Of a stretch of 64,000 nucleotides of DNA, positions 29,699-41,831 are shown piece by piece. The notes below the pieces were generated by a model. The model searched no databases, had not been told where the DNA came from, and saw only the letters and a list, made by a program, of their open reading frames with translations. The position numbers were made by a program, and so were the translations under genes. Numbering within the stretch: position 1 is the first letter of the stretch; every line of letters starts with the position of its first letter. This stretch comes from Leguminivora glycinivorella (lineage: Eukaryota; Arthropoda; Insecta; Lepidoptera; Tortricidae). The DNA lies in contig NC_062985.1 of assembly GCF_023078275.1 (NCBI RefSeq), forward strand, positions 1,488,001 to 1,552,000, written 5' to 3'.

Positions 29699-31489
29699 TT
29701 TGCTGGAAATTAAATTATAAATGTTTAAGTCTACGGGAAATAGTACGATTTCATAATGTAACTTGAAAAGGTATTATTTTATTTTATTTCGTTTGACCAC
29801 TGTACAAATGTGCCTTAGAATTCGATGGACCAAAGACAATTATATAACTCCGTATAGACAGATAAAGTCTAAGAAAAAAACGTAGGTACCTTCAGTACCA
29901 TACAGAAAAAGGTACGGTGGCCTAGATGGCATTACACTTTGGGGTACGCTCGGCTAGATGGCGCTAATATTAATATTTGACATTTTAACACATATCAAGC
30001 TAAAATATGGTCCCAATTGTCAAAACTGAGGTTCAAAAGTTTTAAGCCTGTGTCAAGAGATGGCAGTCTATGCACTGTGATTACACATTTAACTTCGACA
30101 GTAACTTTCTATAATACTCGATCTTCTTTGGTTTGACTCAGTTGCTACGACGGTGACGAGTCTCATGATTGCGGAACTTCCTCGGTCCAAAAAAATAATG
30201 ATGGCCAAAAAAATTTCGGAAAAATATCCTATTTTTTATACTTTTAAACGTCCGCGACTGACATGCTTTATTAAAGACACACAAAGTTACATTCGAGCAA
30301 AAACAAGGGGTTTTTTAGGTAGCATTTAAATTAAGACATAGTATCTACCTACTTAAGTGTTAAACGACATCAACGCGCGCCGCGTTAATACAGTTCATAA
30401 ATACATAACATGTAAAAGAGAATTATCTATTACAATTTTTATTTTTTATTATTTTAATAAATAATACAAAAAAACTATATAAATAGTTTTCCAAAGAATC
30501 TGAAGTAGCGGACCTTTTACTTTAGCAAACTATTAGACGTTTTTTTTTTTTCACTAAAACAAGTTTATTTTGTGTAGGTACCTACGGCCCAAAATATCTT
30601 TTTTTAACGCACTGGTTAATTTTTCACAAGAACTTCACAAGAATTTTTTTTTTTTTAATAATGGCGTGTCTTGCACTTGTCACATTTTATATTTTCGCTA
30701 TTGAACACTTTCAATAAAATTCACAGAAATCGAACTGTATAAAACTAGTACAGCCGAGTTATTACTCTATATATGTAAGACTTTTATCACCTTTGTCAGT
30801 TAAGAACGTACATACAGACGAACGAGCAAAGCGAAACTGGACGAATGATCGACTTCATTTTCACATTTTGTCCAGATGTATCCAGATATAATAACACTTT
30901 CATTATGTTAATTAGTGATTTACTACACTAATCAAGCAAAATATAATAAATTCTTATGTAATTAAAAAAAAAAATATGAAAAACTCACTACCACTGGCAA
31001 GATGACCGATCCCATAAAAAAATAAAAGTTTTTTTTAAATAATGGAATAGAGTAAATACCTGTCTTGTGAATACGACCGTCGGACCAGCGGCGCCCGAAT
31101 GATGGTCGCTATGGTCCACCATAGTTTTTATGGTGGCATGGCACTTATCTCCGTGTTACCCTTTGACCCGCAGAGATATCGCGAATACGTAATAGCTGGC
31201 TCTGCACACAGGGTGTTTGTAAGGGATGCTTCTAGACGTTTTTACTTGTATATGTGCGTAAAAAAATGAGATGCCTGGATTTTTCTATGCTTGACTTAGG
31301 TATACATTATCTTAGACTCTATCAAATTATCACGAATTTGTGTTGCTTTCTCCTCTCGATTAAGTATGAAAAGAAAATCTGCGTTTTAGCACAGATTAAT
31401 AAATTCAATAGTTACCGGTGCGAGGCAGGAAGTTTCTGAGGAAACGCACAGATCAGCCAGCCATCTGCTTACAGTACTTACTTTATAAA
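29699..31489. other. 5' leader region of the PHYHD1-like gene, no coding exon
   Basis: A/T-rich with runs of T near 30,540 and 30,650. A possible non-coding first exon on the minus strand ends at the donor ACAG|GTATTTACTC near 31,063, just downstream of a more GC-rich stretch (31,075-31,180) with a CCATAG palindrome. This pairs well with the acceptor before the ATG but is unproven. Confidence 0.35.
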
Positions 31490-31650
31490 CTAATTTACTT
31501 ACTTACTTACTTACTTCACTGGCTCAGCGACCCAAAAAGGATCTTGGCCTCCGACACAAGAGATCGCCACTCTGCCCTATCCTGCGCCACTTCACGCCAG
31601 TTGGGTACACCAAGTGCGGACAGGTCTTTCAGGGCTTATTACTAATTTAC
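31490..31650 (-). mobile_element. RTE-like LINE tail with (AAGT)n
   Basis: Minus-strand frame ALKDLSALGVPNWREVAQDR, AEWRSLVSEAKILFGSLSQ, then a stop and an (AAGT)n tail: the typical LINE C-terminus. Confidence 0.8.
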
Positions 31651-32539
31651 TTACCTACTTTTAATTGCATAATGCTTACCACATAAACACATATCATTTT
31701 GTTAAAACTGTCCAGTCTTGCCTGATCCACAATTTCACACAGTTGCCACGCACACCAAGTTCATATTAAACTGGATTATTTTACAGTCGGATTGTATGTG
31801 TTTTGCGATGATGGGGTTCTTATCATGTTATCAGACCATGTTTATGGAAAACTCATGGGTCCTATGACCTATGACGTCTTTAACTACCAATGATATTAAC
31901 AATTCATGTTGTTTTGCAAACCTATATCTACATTGATTACTGCTGTATACGAAGAAGTACGTATAACAAGTAGTTATTTTTTCGGCTAGTAGCTAATACC
32001 TACACTACAATTAGGTAAGTACTAAGTACCTACGTTATTCCGGCATTTGGCAGGGAGCAGGGAAGCCTGGGGTCTGCTTGGCAACTTATCCTAAAACTTG
32101 GCGTGCCTAGTAGTCTAGTGTTTTCGATAAGGTGACTATATTAGGTATTACCATCTGATCATCCCATGCAGAGGGTGAGCTAGGCCTTATTGGAATAAGT
32201 CCGGGTTCATCGCGCTGTTTTTCTTTACAGAAAAGCATCTGGCGTACATCAATATCAAATGACGGGTAGGAAGTGTTGGAACTCAGCAACCGGGGGTCCA
32301 GGGGTTGAGGTGCGACCTCCAGACTGAAAGCCGTACATCACGACGATACCAAGGCCACCAGCATTCGCGATAAAAAAACACTCCAACTCCCAAACTTAAA
32401 AAAAAAATCCGTTTAGACTACAGCCTCCAGAGACGAAATTAAGTGCGGTAGCACAGATTTTTCCCTTTTTCATGCGATTTTAAGCGGCACAATTCACACC
32501 ATCATCAGAAAAATTCAAAACGCTACTTTTTTTCTTGTA
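31651..32539. other. Intergenic, nothing recognised
   Basis: A short motif around 32,050-32,090 (GGGAAGCCTGGGGTCTGCTT) resembles 25,160-25,185. No gene seen. Confidence 0.35.
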
Positions 32540-32870
32540 TGAATAGGTAGACGTTTGACCACGATCACACCTGATGGTAAGTGATGATGCGGTCTACGGT
32601 GGAGCACGCTTACCTATGAGATACCTATTTACTTTTGCTTTAAAGAGACCTGGATTGTACTCATGTGTGGTGGTCCTAAGGTGAAATGGGGACGGAGGAA
32701 CAAGGTTGTACAGTTCCTCAGGGCACTCTCCGAAATGTATCCTGTAAAATACCGATAAGCTGGCTACTTGGCTAGTTTGTTCCCAATAATGATAAAGTAA
32801 TTTGTTTGAATAGCCATGGCTATCTGTCGAACCATTTAATCGCGACGATAGGCCAGTCAAAGGTTAATTT
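32540..32870 (-). mobile_element. LINE C-terminal remnant with internal deletion
   Basis: Frame reads VASLSVFYRIHFGECPEELY, NLVPPSPFHLRTTTHE, then jumps to YNPGLFKAKVNRYLIGKRAP and stop. Compared with 15,880-16,125 the segment RTKRFA...EWNSLP is missing, so this copy is internally deleted. Its 3' UTR continues to about 32,540. Confidence 0.8.
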
Positions 32871-33935
32871 GATGTGACCTGACGTCAGTGATAGCACCAT
32901 GATGGGCAATAAACAATATGTTATAGTAATTACAATTTGCAGATGTGAAGTAGAATTATAATTACGCTGACAAATTATTTTAATACCACGTAATTAGCTT
33001 ACTTTGAAGCAACTAAGTTTTTAAAATTAAATGGCCTCAGTCCATTGGTGGGACTATTTTGCCAGTGTCAAGGTTGGTATGGTAAGTACGACAGTGTACG
33101 TTAGTTGGCACTTGTAAATTGATAGCTAGATTTAACAAGGGCACGTGGACTATCGATGATTGTGTGTTCGACAAACCACATTAGTCAAACCTGACTAATG
33201 ACGATGTTATGTTTGTGTTGTTTGGTGTTTGTAGCGTGGTGAGCCGGTGGTGGTATTTCCTAAAATAGCAGATATTGTCATTATTGTTCCGTAATAACTT
33301 ACCCTTTCTCTTATAGCTACGACGAGTGCTAGGAGGCAGGGCGTGCAGGTACAGAGGGGAAGGATTAGATGGAAGTTAAATCATTATCCACCTTGTCCTT
33401 CGAAAACGCAACACTAAATAAAATATCTTGGTAACATTAGGTATGCGGGATCGTTACTCCACAAAACCTGCCCTGCTTTGCCTGAATAAATTTATATACA
33501 GTATGTAAACCAACGAAAACCATTTACTGAAGCCTGTTAATATTTAAGTTACACAGAGCAACTTTTACTATGGGACCAACACCCAAAACGCGAAATAAAA
33601 ATTTACTCTCCCATAGGAAATACTTACTATATAATTTTTAAGAAAAAAAAACCGTCGCCTTTCGGGTTCTGGTGAAAGCTACTTGCGAATGTTGGATTAT
33701 GTAGAAATGTGTAAGTATTTTTTTAAACTGCTTTTAATGCTTTAATTATTAGATGGCAACACAAATGAATATACGTATAACGTTAAGGTTTGAGGAGTTT
33801 CCTCAATTCCTCATGAATCCTATTATATTATAAGAAATCGAAGCTTGACAAACTTTGACTTCAAAACTTATGCTTAACAAACATAACTAAATAAATGTCA
33901 CTGTTCTGAACTTAAATGCATGCTTTTCTTACAAA
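32871..33935. other. Intergenic, nothing recognised
   Basis: No exon or known repeat could be assigned; A/T-rich with no long frame. Confidence 0.35.
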
Positions 33936-34790
33936 AATACCAAAGTTACTATGAGTGTGCCGTTCAGGTTTGAGGAGTTTGGTTCTGGCCATCATCAGCA
34001 GTTCCACTGCACCAAATGTCACTGTTCTGGACGAAAGTGCATGCTGTTCTTATAAAAATACCACAGTCACTATAAGCGTGCCGTTCAGATTTGAGGAGTT
34101 CGGTTCTGACCATCATCAGAAATTCCACTGCACCAAATGTCACTGTTCTGGACGAAAGTGCATGCTGTTCTTATAAAAATGGCAAAGTCACTATAAGCGT
34201 GCCGTTCAGATTTGAGGAGTTTGGTTCTGGCCATCATCAGCAGTTCCACTGCACCAAATGTCACTGTTCTGGATGAAAGTGCATGCTGTTCTTATAAAAA
34301 TACCAAAGTCACTATAAGCGTGCCGTTCAGATTTGAGGAGTTCGGTTCTGACCATCATCAGAAATTCCACTGCACCAAATGTCACTGTTCTGGACGAAAG
34401 TGCATGCTGTTCGTATAAAAATACCAAAGTCACTATAAGCGTGCCGTTCAGATTTGAAGAGTTCCGTTCTGGCCATCATCAGCAGTTCCACTGCACCAAA
34501 TGTCACTGTTCCGTACCTAAATGCATGCTGTTCCTTTAAAAACACAAAAATAACCATATGTATGCCTTTCAGATTTGAGGAGTTCCCTCGATTTCTCCAG
34601 GATCCCATCATCAGAACTGGGTTCTGAGAAAAATGGGACCAATCTGTATGCATATACATTCAATCAAAAAAAATAATTTCAAAATCGGTCCAGTAACGAC
34701 GGAGATATCGAGGAACAAACATAAAAAATAAAAAATAAAAAAATAAAAACATACAGACGACTTGATAACCGTCCTTCTTGAGATATGAGG
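33936..34790. repeat. 121-bp tandem array, about five units, with unique flank
   Basis: CCGTTCAGRTTTGA recurs at about 33,960, 34,081, 34,202, 34,323 and 34,444. Units carry CACTGCACCAAATGTCACTG and AAGTGCATGCTGTTCTTATA. The final unit leads into CCCTCGATTTCTCCAGGATC and ATCGGTCCAGTAACGACGGA. The same array and flank recur at 49,430-49,980. 121 is not a multiple of three, so the open frames are short shadows. Confidence 0.9.
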
Positions 34791-34924
34791 CGACGGTTAA
34801 AAATAAAACTACCTATGAAACTGTCAGAAGATATTTTCGTGATTTCGGGGTTGATCCCATAGTAAAAGTTTCTCAGTATCACCTGTACATTTACGGGTTA
34901 CAGTAAATAGTTTTCGTTAGTTTA

Positions 34925-35370
34925 CAATATCTGGGCGACCGAGCTTCGCTCGGTTCTATTTTAATATATCACATCTTTAGATAAAAAAAACTCTTATAAA
35001 TACAAAAACAAAAAAAAAGACAAAAAACAAAAACTTAATTTCTGGCCGGGATTCGAAACCCTGACACCAACGATCTATCTGCGTACATTAGACCGACCTC
35101 GTACGACTGAGCTAAGCGGAATCGATGCGCGCGCGGCGAAATTAACGACCATATTTTATGTTTACTAACGCGAAAGAAAAACTCATGAAAACTCGAAAAT
35201 TCGCGTTTTCCGGGATCTAAGGCTACGCTAGATCGATTTTTCACCCCCGAAAACCCCCACATAATAAATTTCAGTGAAATCGTTAGAGCGGTTTCCGAGA
35301 TCGTCGGTATATATAAATAAATAAATATACAAGAATTGCTCGTTTAAAAGTATAAGATACTGTATAAGCC
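34925..35370. mobile_element. Dispersed repeat with a tRNA-like segment
   Basis: The minus strand of 35,041-35,118 has TTAGCTCAGTCGTACGAG (A-box-like) and GGGTTTCGAATCCCGGCC (B-box and T-arm-like). The surrounding repeat contains GACCGAGCTTCGCTCGG at 34,937 and a + strand tail (TATATAAATAAATAAATATA, CAAGAATTGCTCGTTTAAA). A functional tRNA is unlikely because the acceptor arm does not close. Confidence 0.5.
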
Positions 35371-35624
35371 GTTTGGCGACAGCCGATGGAGTAATTATAA
35401 CCGATACAAAAGTTAAGACGGTCGAGTTAAGCTAGTAGTACGAGTTCGAGCCATATGATATGAGTTTTATCAGAAGCCGTAGGAAAATCACGGTAGACAT
35501 ACGGTAGGATATTTAGGTATATTAATAAAACAATAAATATTAGGTAATTGAAGTTTCCCTAAAATATCATATTTTTGAGCCATCGTTCAGCTATAGGCGA
35601 TTATTATATAATATAAACAATCAC

Positions 35625-35726
35625 CTCAGGATGCCGAAGACCGGGCAAAGTGGAGAAGGCTGAGCAGGAAAGCGGACCCTGGCGCGAGGCCGGGAAAACG
35701 CTAGGTTGAAGAAGAAGAAGAAGATA
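35625..35726 (+). mobile_element. LINE tail with (GAA)n
   Basis: Reads AEDRAKWRRLSRKADPGARP then a stop and GAAGAAGAAGAAGAAGAT: an RTE-like 3' end. Confidence 0.7.
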
Positions 35727-36476
35727 AACAATCAATAGATCGCTCTATAAAAGTATTTTTTTTTACATTTTCCTTCATAATTCTTTTTTTTCCACTACAA
35801 AAAAAAATTGTTTTAATGTCTACAGTTTGAGCTCTTTCTAACGATACCCCACTTGACCTAGTAGTAACTTGACATTTACAGTTTGCCCCCCTTGCATATT
35901 GGCCATTTTCTATAATTAATATTAATATTAATCAATTTAAAAAAATAATACCTTCAACTGGTAGAGGTTAACAATGTTCATATCTATTCCAAATTTCAAG
36001 TCGATAGCATAAGTAGTTCTCGAGATATTTAGAAATGTGACAGACAGACGGACAGAGCTTCACCATAAGGATTCCTTCTGTACCTTTTTGGTACGGAACC
36101 CTAAAAACTAACATGATGAGATGCATATGGGATGGGGCTAGCCCGTCGACATATTTCAGTCGCCGCCAGAACCCACGGAAGTATAACTTAAGCAGTTTAG
36201 TCAAACAGAAAATTTGAATTTCGCGCATTTTCTCGTCGCACTTATTTGACGGCTATGAGTGTATAGTATCTGAAACGTGCTTTGCTTATAATGGAACGGA
36301 ATATTAGCTTGTGCTGTTGACCCCATTTTACTTTTCTGTCACATTTAGCAAATTCTATAATTCGAACCTTCTTACATGTGCATAGAGCTTAATTTTAAAT
36401 ATAGCTTGTTTTGGCATACCATTTGCAATTGATTCATGTTGCTTCGATGTGTTATTTTCATTGTGAATAAATAAAT
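35727..36476 (+). promoter_or_regulatory. MRG15 upstream region
   Basis: Contains a fragment of the 530-bp repeat end (GGTACGGAACCCTAAAAA near 36,091). The MRG15 5' UTR is the A/T-rich stretch just before the ATG (AAATAAATATGG); no distinct promoter motif is seen. Confidence 0.3.
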
Positions 36477-39400
36477 ATGGCACCGAAGCAAAAGTTTGCT
36501 GAAGGTATAAATTGTGTTATTTATCCGTAATATTCTATTAACTATACCTTGTATTATACGTTAGTCTGGGCTTCATCCATTAACAATATACATTATATAG
36601 ATTTACCGTTTTTCAGGTGAGAAAGTATTGTGTTTTCACGGTCCTCTGATTTACGAGGCAAAATGTCTGAAAAGCAGCGTTACTAAGGACAAACACGTTC
36701 GTTATCTCATACATTATGCAGGATGGAATAAAAAGTACGTATTTTAGTAATTATTTTACTTGTGTAAGTTGTGATGAATAACATAACCTAACATTTTGTA
36801 AACGGCTTTTTCAGTTGGGACGAGTGGGTTCCGGAAAGTCGTGTCTTAAAATATAACGAGGCAAATGTACAGCGGCAGAAGGAGGTGCAGCGAGCACATT
36901 CAGCCCAGCCTGCGAAGACCAAGAAAAGTAAGCTAATTTGTGTTGTTTGTTGCTGGTTGCCACAACCTATTAGTTCTGTTATGCTTTTTAATTCTTAACT
37001 AATCCTACGTGACGTCATCAAAACTGGTTAAAGATAATTATTTGATTTATTAGTGGTAAACCTTAAGCCAATTGAGAGGTGGTTAAGAGTTATTTTATGA
37101 TAGTTGGTTCATTTTAATTACGATTTAGTTAGATATTTGCTAGGAATTACATATATAAGAATATGTGGAAAATATAATTCAATGTGTATCCATTTCATTA
37201 TGATTTAAATTTAATTGGAAAATCTAGGCAGCAAGAGAGTTATCGCCTTGTACTAGAATTCAAATGATGGCTTTCTATAAGGTTAAAATCTGTAATAGTT
37301 CTAACAATATTGTCATTTACAGCCCCAGCAAAAGGCCGGAAATCTGAGACAGCTGCCACTGCCACACCTGGGAAAGAGGAGGCAGCCACACCAGCTGGTA
37401 TGTTTTATTTTGTGCTTTGAACAGTAAAATGGCAAGTGTAAATATTGTGTATGCTAGCCTGACTTAACAGCAATTTAGAATATAGTTATTTACATTGGCA
37501 AAATCTTGGGATTAGTTGTCAAAGCAAACCAGAAACTCCCATAAGCCGTAGCAAATGCCAAGATAATGCAAGGAGGATGATGATTTGCAGTAGCAAAATC
37601 AATTATTTTGGATAAAATTTTGATGTCGTAACTCCTTCTTTTTAGGGTTCCGTAGTCAACTAGGAACCCTTATAGTTTCGCCATGTCTGTCTGTCCGTCC
37701 GTCTGTCCGTCCGTCTGCGGATAATCTCAGTAACCGTTAGCACTAGAAAGCTCAAATTTGGTACCAATATGTATATCAATCACGCCAACAAAGTGCAAGA
37801 ATAAAAAATGGAAAAAAATGTTTTATTAGGGTTCATTCCAACCCCAACATGTGATATATTGTTGGATAGGTATTAAAAAATTAATAAGGGTTTACTAAGA
37901 TCGTTTTTTGATAATATTAATATTTTCGTAAATAATCGCTCCTAAAGGAAAAAAAAGTGCGTCCCCCCCCCTCTAACTTTTCAACCATATATATGTTTAA
38001 AAAATATGAAAAAATCATAAAAGTAGAACTTTATAAAGACTTTCTAGGAAAATTGTTTTGAACTTGATAGGTTCAGTAGTTTTTGAGAAAAATACGGAAA
38101 ACTACGGAACCCTACACTGAGCGTGGCCCGACACGCTCTTGGCCGGTTTTTTATTAAAATTATTTTTCTTATGGTTCTATTTGTCAATTGATTTATGTCA
38201 ATTTTTATACTCTTAACACAATTCCCAGCATGTTTTTTCTACCGCTTGAAGTCAAACTCCTGTACAATACTAACCAGTGCATTGTTCCCCAGCAGCGAGC
38301 AAGGGCCGCAAGTCCGAGGCGGCTCGCGACGAGTCCCGCGCCTCCACCCCCGCTGGTAGTACCCCGCTATATCTAACAACCATACACTAGACAGATGGGG
38401 GAAATGTTAATTATTTATTATTCAACCGCGGATCGAAAACGCCTGGAGGAGCTTTTGGTCCATGAAGGAGCACATGAAGGGAAACCTTCCAATATTGTTA
38501 AAAATAAAACTCATGGACATGTGCATTCTCCCCATTCTTTCCTACGGAGCACAGACTTGGTCTTTGACAAAAGCTCAAAAATCCAAAGTCAAGGTTTGTC
38601 AGCAGGCCATGGAGCGTAGTATTTTGAGCGTGAAATTAACCGATCGCATTAGAAATACAATACTGCGCTCCAGAACGGGAATAACTGACGTAGCTGCAAC
38701 TGCCGCCAAGCTTAAATGTCCCGTCGGACACGTCTGCTGGATGCTGGATGCCCTGTGGGCCAAGATAGCCACACGTTGGGTACCACAAATTGTAAGGCGT
38801 CGCCCTCGTAGACCAGACCTCGCCAGAGATGGCGTGACGAGCTTGTCGGTTAAAAAACTGATATAGCCTGTATCCAGTGATCATTATGACACTGAGTTGC
38901 TCAAAAGTGTTTATAAGTGCGTTTTCACATTATCCAATCCAATATCGGTCCGACATCCGATATCGGATCATATAATGTGAAAACGCACTAAGGGATACTG
39001 TGAGATCTATGACTCTCCAGCTTTAAGTAATGACCTCTCAGATGAGTGTTATTATTATGTTTAAAATTTATGCAGTAACTTACGGGATGAATGCAATGAA
39101 TTAATATTATTTTACCTTTTCTCCGACGTTGAGCAAGTTGCATTTTCAAACTCTAAAATGCCTTCACCCCGTCCCATCTGTCTGGTGTATGCTAAATATC
39201 CTACTAGACCAAGCCTACTAGCCAAGGTTAAAATAGCTGTAGCTCCGTAGTTATCTCACTCTCTATGTATATGTCTCTTCTGTATTGGTGCAACAGAACC
39301 AGTTTCCTAGCCATGAAAAAAAGAGACACCGCTCCTCCATTAAGATTAGCTATAAGCACTAGTCCCACCTATTGATAGCTCACCGCTGGGCGAGTAACTA

Positions 39401-41831
39401 AAAACATCGCCGTGTCTCTTTTATTTGCACGGGAGTGATTATCTTTTGTTCGTTTTTATAGCCGATAGCTCATAGCTTACTAGCTCGCGGTGGGATGTTA
39501 ATAGTATGGTGAAGCACCCACGATTGTACTCTTGGTAACTAGAGATGGGTAGGGGTGAGTAAATACTGAGTATTTACCCGTAATTTACTCAAAGCACCGA
39601 GTAAATACTCGTATTTACTCATTTGGGTGAGTAGAAACTGTTGCCTAAAAATAATTTAAAAAATGACATTTAAGTACTTAGTCGTGTTTATTTTAACTGT
39701 GTGGACATGTTTAAATGATATTTATATTATTAGAAGCTTATGGGAGTCTTAGTTTGTCGAAAAAGAGGTAATCATTGTGAGAAAAAAATAGTGATAATGT
39801 TTAGTTAGCAGTTCTGTTTTAAAAAAGCAGGTATTTACAGTAAAATTATGAGACTTAAATTAAATTGATGTTCTAGTTAACGGCATGAGGCACTTACGAC
39901 CTTTTATTAAGGGTTTTCTAAAGAAAACTCAAAAATGGCTCAGCTGATGACGTTTAAAGTACTAGTTTTGTGTTTTGTGTTATATGGGAAATAATTTGAC
40001 GGTTTCTGGATATTTTTCCAACAACGAATTCGAAAGTTATAAAGGTATAAACATTATTTCGCCCTTAATTATCGTTTTATTCCAAAACTGTTCATATTAT
40101 TAAAAAACTTTTTTAGAAACATTCAATTAATTTTTAAAGACCTATCAAATGATGTTTAACACACTGGTAATTTCTGAATTTTATTTTTGTGAAAAATAGT
40201 TACATGTATGGAGAGCACGTCTTTAAAATAAAATTCATATAAATTTGATTACTTGACTTAGTAGCCGATAACAAAATACACCAATATTTCTAATTTGTAT
40301 TTCCATTTCAGCACGCTAAATAGTTTATACCCACCAATTTGAGTAAAAACGAGTAAATACGGGTATTTTGAGTAAATACTGAGTATTTACTCGATATTTA
40401 CTCTTGAGTATTTACTCACTACCCATCTCTATTGGTAACAGACCACAAGAGCCACAAGGATCATCCTCCTGTTATCAAACGATTAATTCCAGCAATATGT
40501 ATTATGCAAATATGCATGAAGAATAAGCAATGGTTTCTATTAACATGAACCTACACAAGTTATGAATAAAAATACTTAAACATACAAGCTTAAAAAAATT
40601 CCATGTCACAAAATGTTCTGTTTGTAGTTAAATAATTTAACTTTTTCTCTATCAAACAACAAAGAAATTACCTATAAAGTATATGTAAGGTGTCCCCCAA
40701 TATTTATTTTTTATTTTCACATTAAAGGCAAAGATGCAGAGACTTCAGCAGCAGGCAAGGCCAGCAAGACCTCCAGCAAAGACACGCCTGCCGACTCCGG
40801 GTCTGACCAGCCCAAGTAAGTCTATGACCACGCCACTAAATATTATTCGATTCTGCTCTCTTTATTTACTATAAAAAGTACAAGACACTAATCGGGTATA
40901 CATTTAGCTTAAAGTGAAACCTTAAAAAACTAAAACTAATTCAGGTATGTTATAATTAAATATAAAAAACCTACCTCAGATCCTCAGATATTCGATTTAA
41001 TACATTTTATAAGTGTAATAAATAAACCAAGGGTGCACTGCTAGAGTGGAACTCCTTTCCGGAGTCTATAACATTCAAATTAAGGTGCCTAATCTTATGG
41101 GTGATCGCTCCATTGTAAGCTACGTCTTCGCCTCGGTTGGCCTGTGGCCTGTGGCTGTGGCTATAAGTAAGCTTATTTTGAATAATAATTAACAATCAAT
41201 CTTGGTTAATGTTTTTAAAATACATGACAATAACTAAATAAACGATTTATTTTACAGGAAAAAACGCGGCCGTTTGGATCTATCAATCGAATCCGAAGAG
41301 CAATACCTAGCTAAAGTAGAAGTGAAGATAAAAATCCCCGAAGAACTGAAAGTCTGGCTCGTGGATGACTGGGATGTCATCACAAGGCAGCAGAAACTGG
41401 CCATCCTCCCGGCCAAGCTCACGGTTGAACAAATAGTTGACAACTACCTAGCGTTCAAGAAATCCAGCAAAACACATAACCAAGCGAAGGAATCGGTCTT
41501 AGTAGATATTACTGAAGGTATCAAAGAGTACTTCAATGCTACATTAGGATCTCAACTCTTATATAAGTTCGAAAGACCTCAATATAGTGAGATATTGCAG
41601 GAATACCCCGATACTCCTATGGCACAAATTTATGGTTCCATACATTTGCTCCGGCTTTTCTCCAAAATGGGTCCAATGTTGGCTTATACAGCGCTGGATG
41701 AAAAGTCCCTACAACATGTGTTAACACATATACAGGACTTTTTGAAGTATATGGTGACGAATAGATCTACTTTGTTCAATCTACAAGACTATGGGAATGC
41801 TACGCCTGAGTACCACAGGAAGGTACAATAG
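36477..41831 (+). CDS. MORF4L1: MRG15 / mortality factor 4-like protein 1
   Basis: Chromatin reader shared by the NuA4/Tip60 acetyltransferase and Sin3 deacetylase complexes. Exons: 36477-36504, 36617-36734, 36815-36927, 37323-37397, 38293-38355, 40728-40815, 41258-41831 (TAG), 1,059 bases, 352 aa. The N-terminal chromodomain, about 10-70, reads KVLCFHGPLIYEAKC ... RYLIHYAGWNKNWDEWVPES with its aromatic residues. A Lys/Ala/Ser/Thr-rich linker (about 75-165) precedes the MRG domain (VEVKIKIPEELKVWLVDDWD ... EGIKEYFNATLGSQLLYKFE ... PMLAYTALDEKSL ... TPEYHRK). Length is close to vertebrate MRG15. Exons 4 and 5 are both phase 1-1 and encode similar peptides. Exon 5 has a tandem acceptor (CAGCAG). 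Intron 5 contains a LINE, a short MITE and a hAT element. Confidence 0.96.
37495..37585 (+). mobile_element. SINE tail fragment (family A)
   Basis: GGCAAAATCTTGGGATTAGT and GCAAGGAGGATGATGATT match the end of the element at 14,627-14,915. Confidence 0.7.
37640..38155 (-). repeat. About 530-bp dispersed element, copy 2
   Basis: Reverse-complement copy of 1,911-2,459, from AGGGTTCCGTAGTCAACTAG to GACACGCTCTTGGCCGG. Lies in MRG15 intron 4, ending about 137 bases from exon 5. Confidence 0.85.
38395..38885 (+). mobile_element. RTE-type LINE reverse-transcriptase C-terminal fragment
   Basis: Reads MCILPILSYGAQTWSLTKAQ, KSKVKVCQQAMERSILSVKL, TDRIRNTILRSRTGITDVAA, then PQIVRRRPRRPDLARDGVTS: the end of lepidopteran RTE endonuclease/reverse transcriptases. 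The junction with exon-adjacent sequence is frameshifted; 5'-truncated and non-functional. Confidence 0.85.
38916..38994. mobile_element. Tiny MITE (TAAGTGCGTTTTCACATTAT)
   Basis: TAAGTGCGTTTTCACATTAT and ATAATGTGAAAACGCACTAA are inverted around a palindromic centre rich in ATCGG. About 79 bases. Confidence 0.85.
39540..40431. mobile_element. hAT-type MITE, 892 bp, 8-bp TSD
   Basis: Terminal TAGAGATGGGTAG is matched inverted by CTACCCATCTCTA. TTGGTAAC flanks both sides (39,532-39,539 and 40,432-40,439), an exact 8-bp TSD. The subterminal 100 bases at each end are crowded with GAGTAAATAC / GTATTTACTC words, as expected of transposase-binding repeats. No transposase frame. In MRG15 intron 5. 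Confidence 0.93.
41030..41190 (+). mobile_element. LINE 3'-end fragment
   Basis: Contains GAGTGGAACTCCTTTCCGGA, ATCGCTCCATTGTAAGCTAC and a TAAGCTTATTT end, a decayed copy of the 15,880-16,125 tail. Ends about 70 bases before MRG15 exon 7. Confidence 0.6.

Noticed and set aside
33955..34659. Overlapping frames of 60-110 codons on both strands
   Set aside because: They are shadows of the 121-base array and change frame with each unit.
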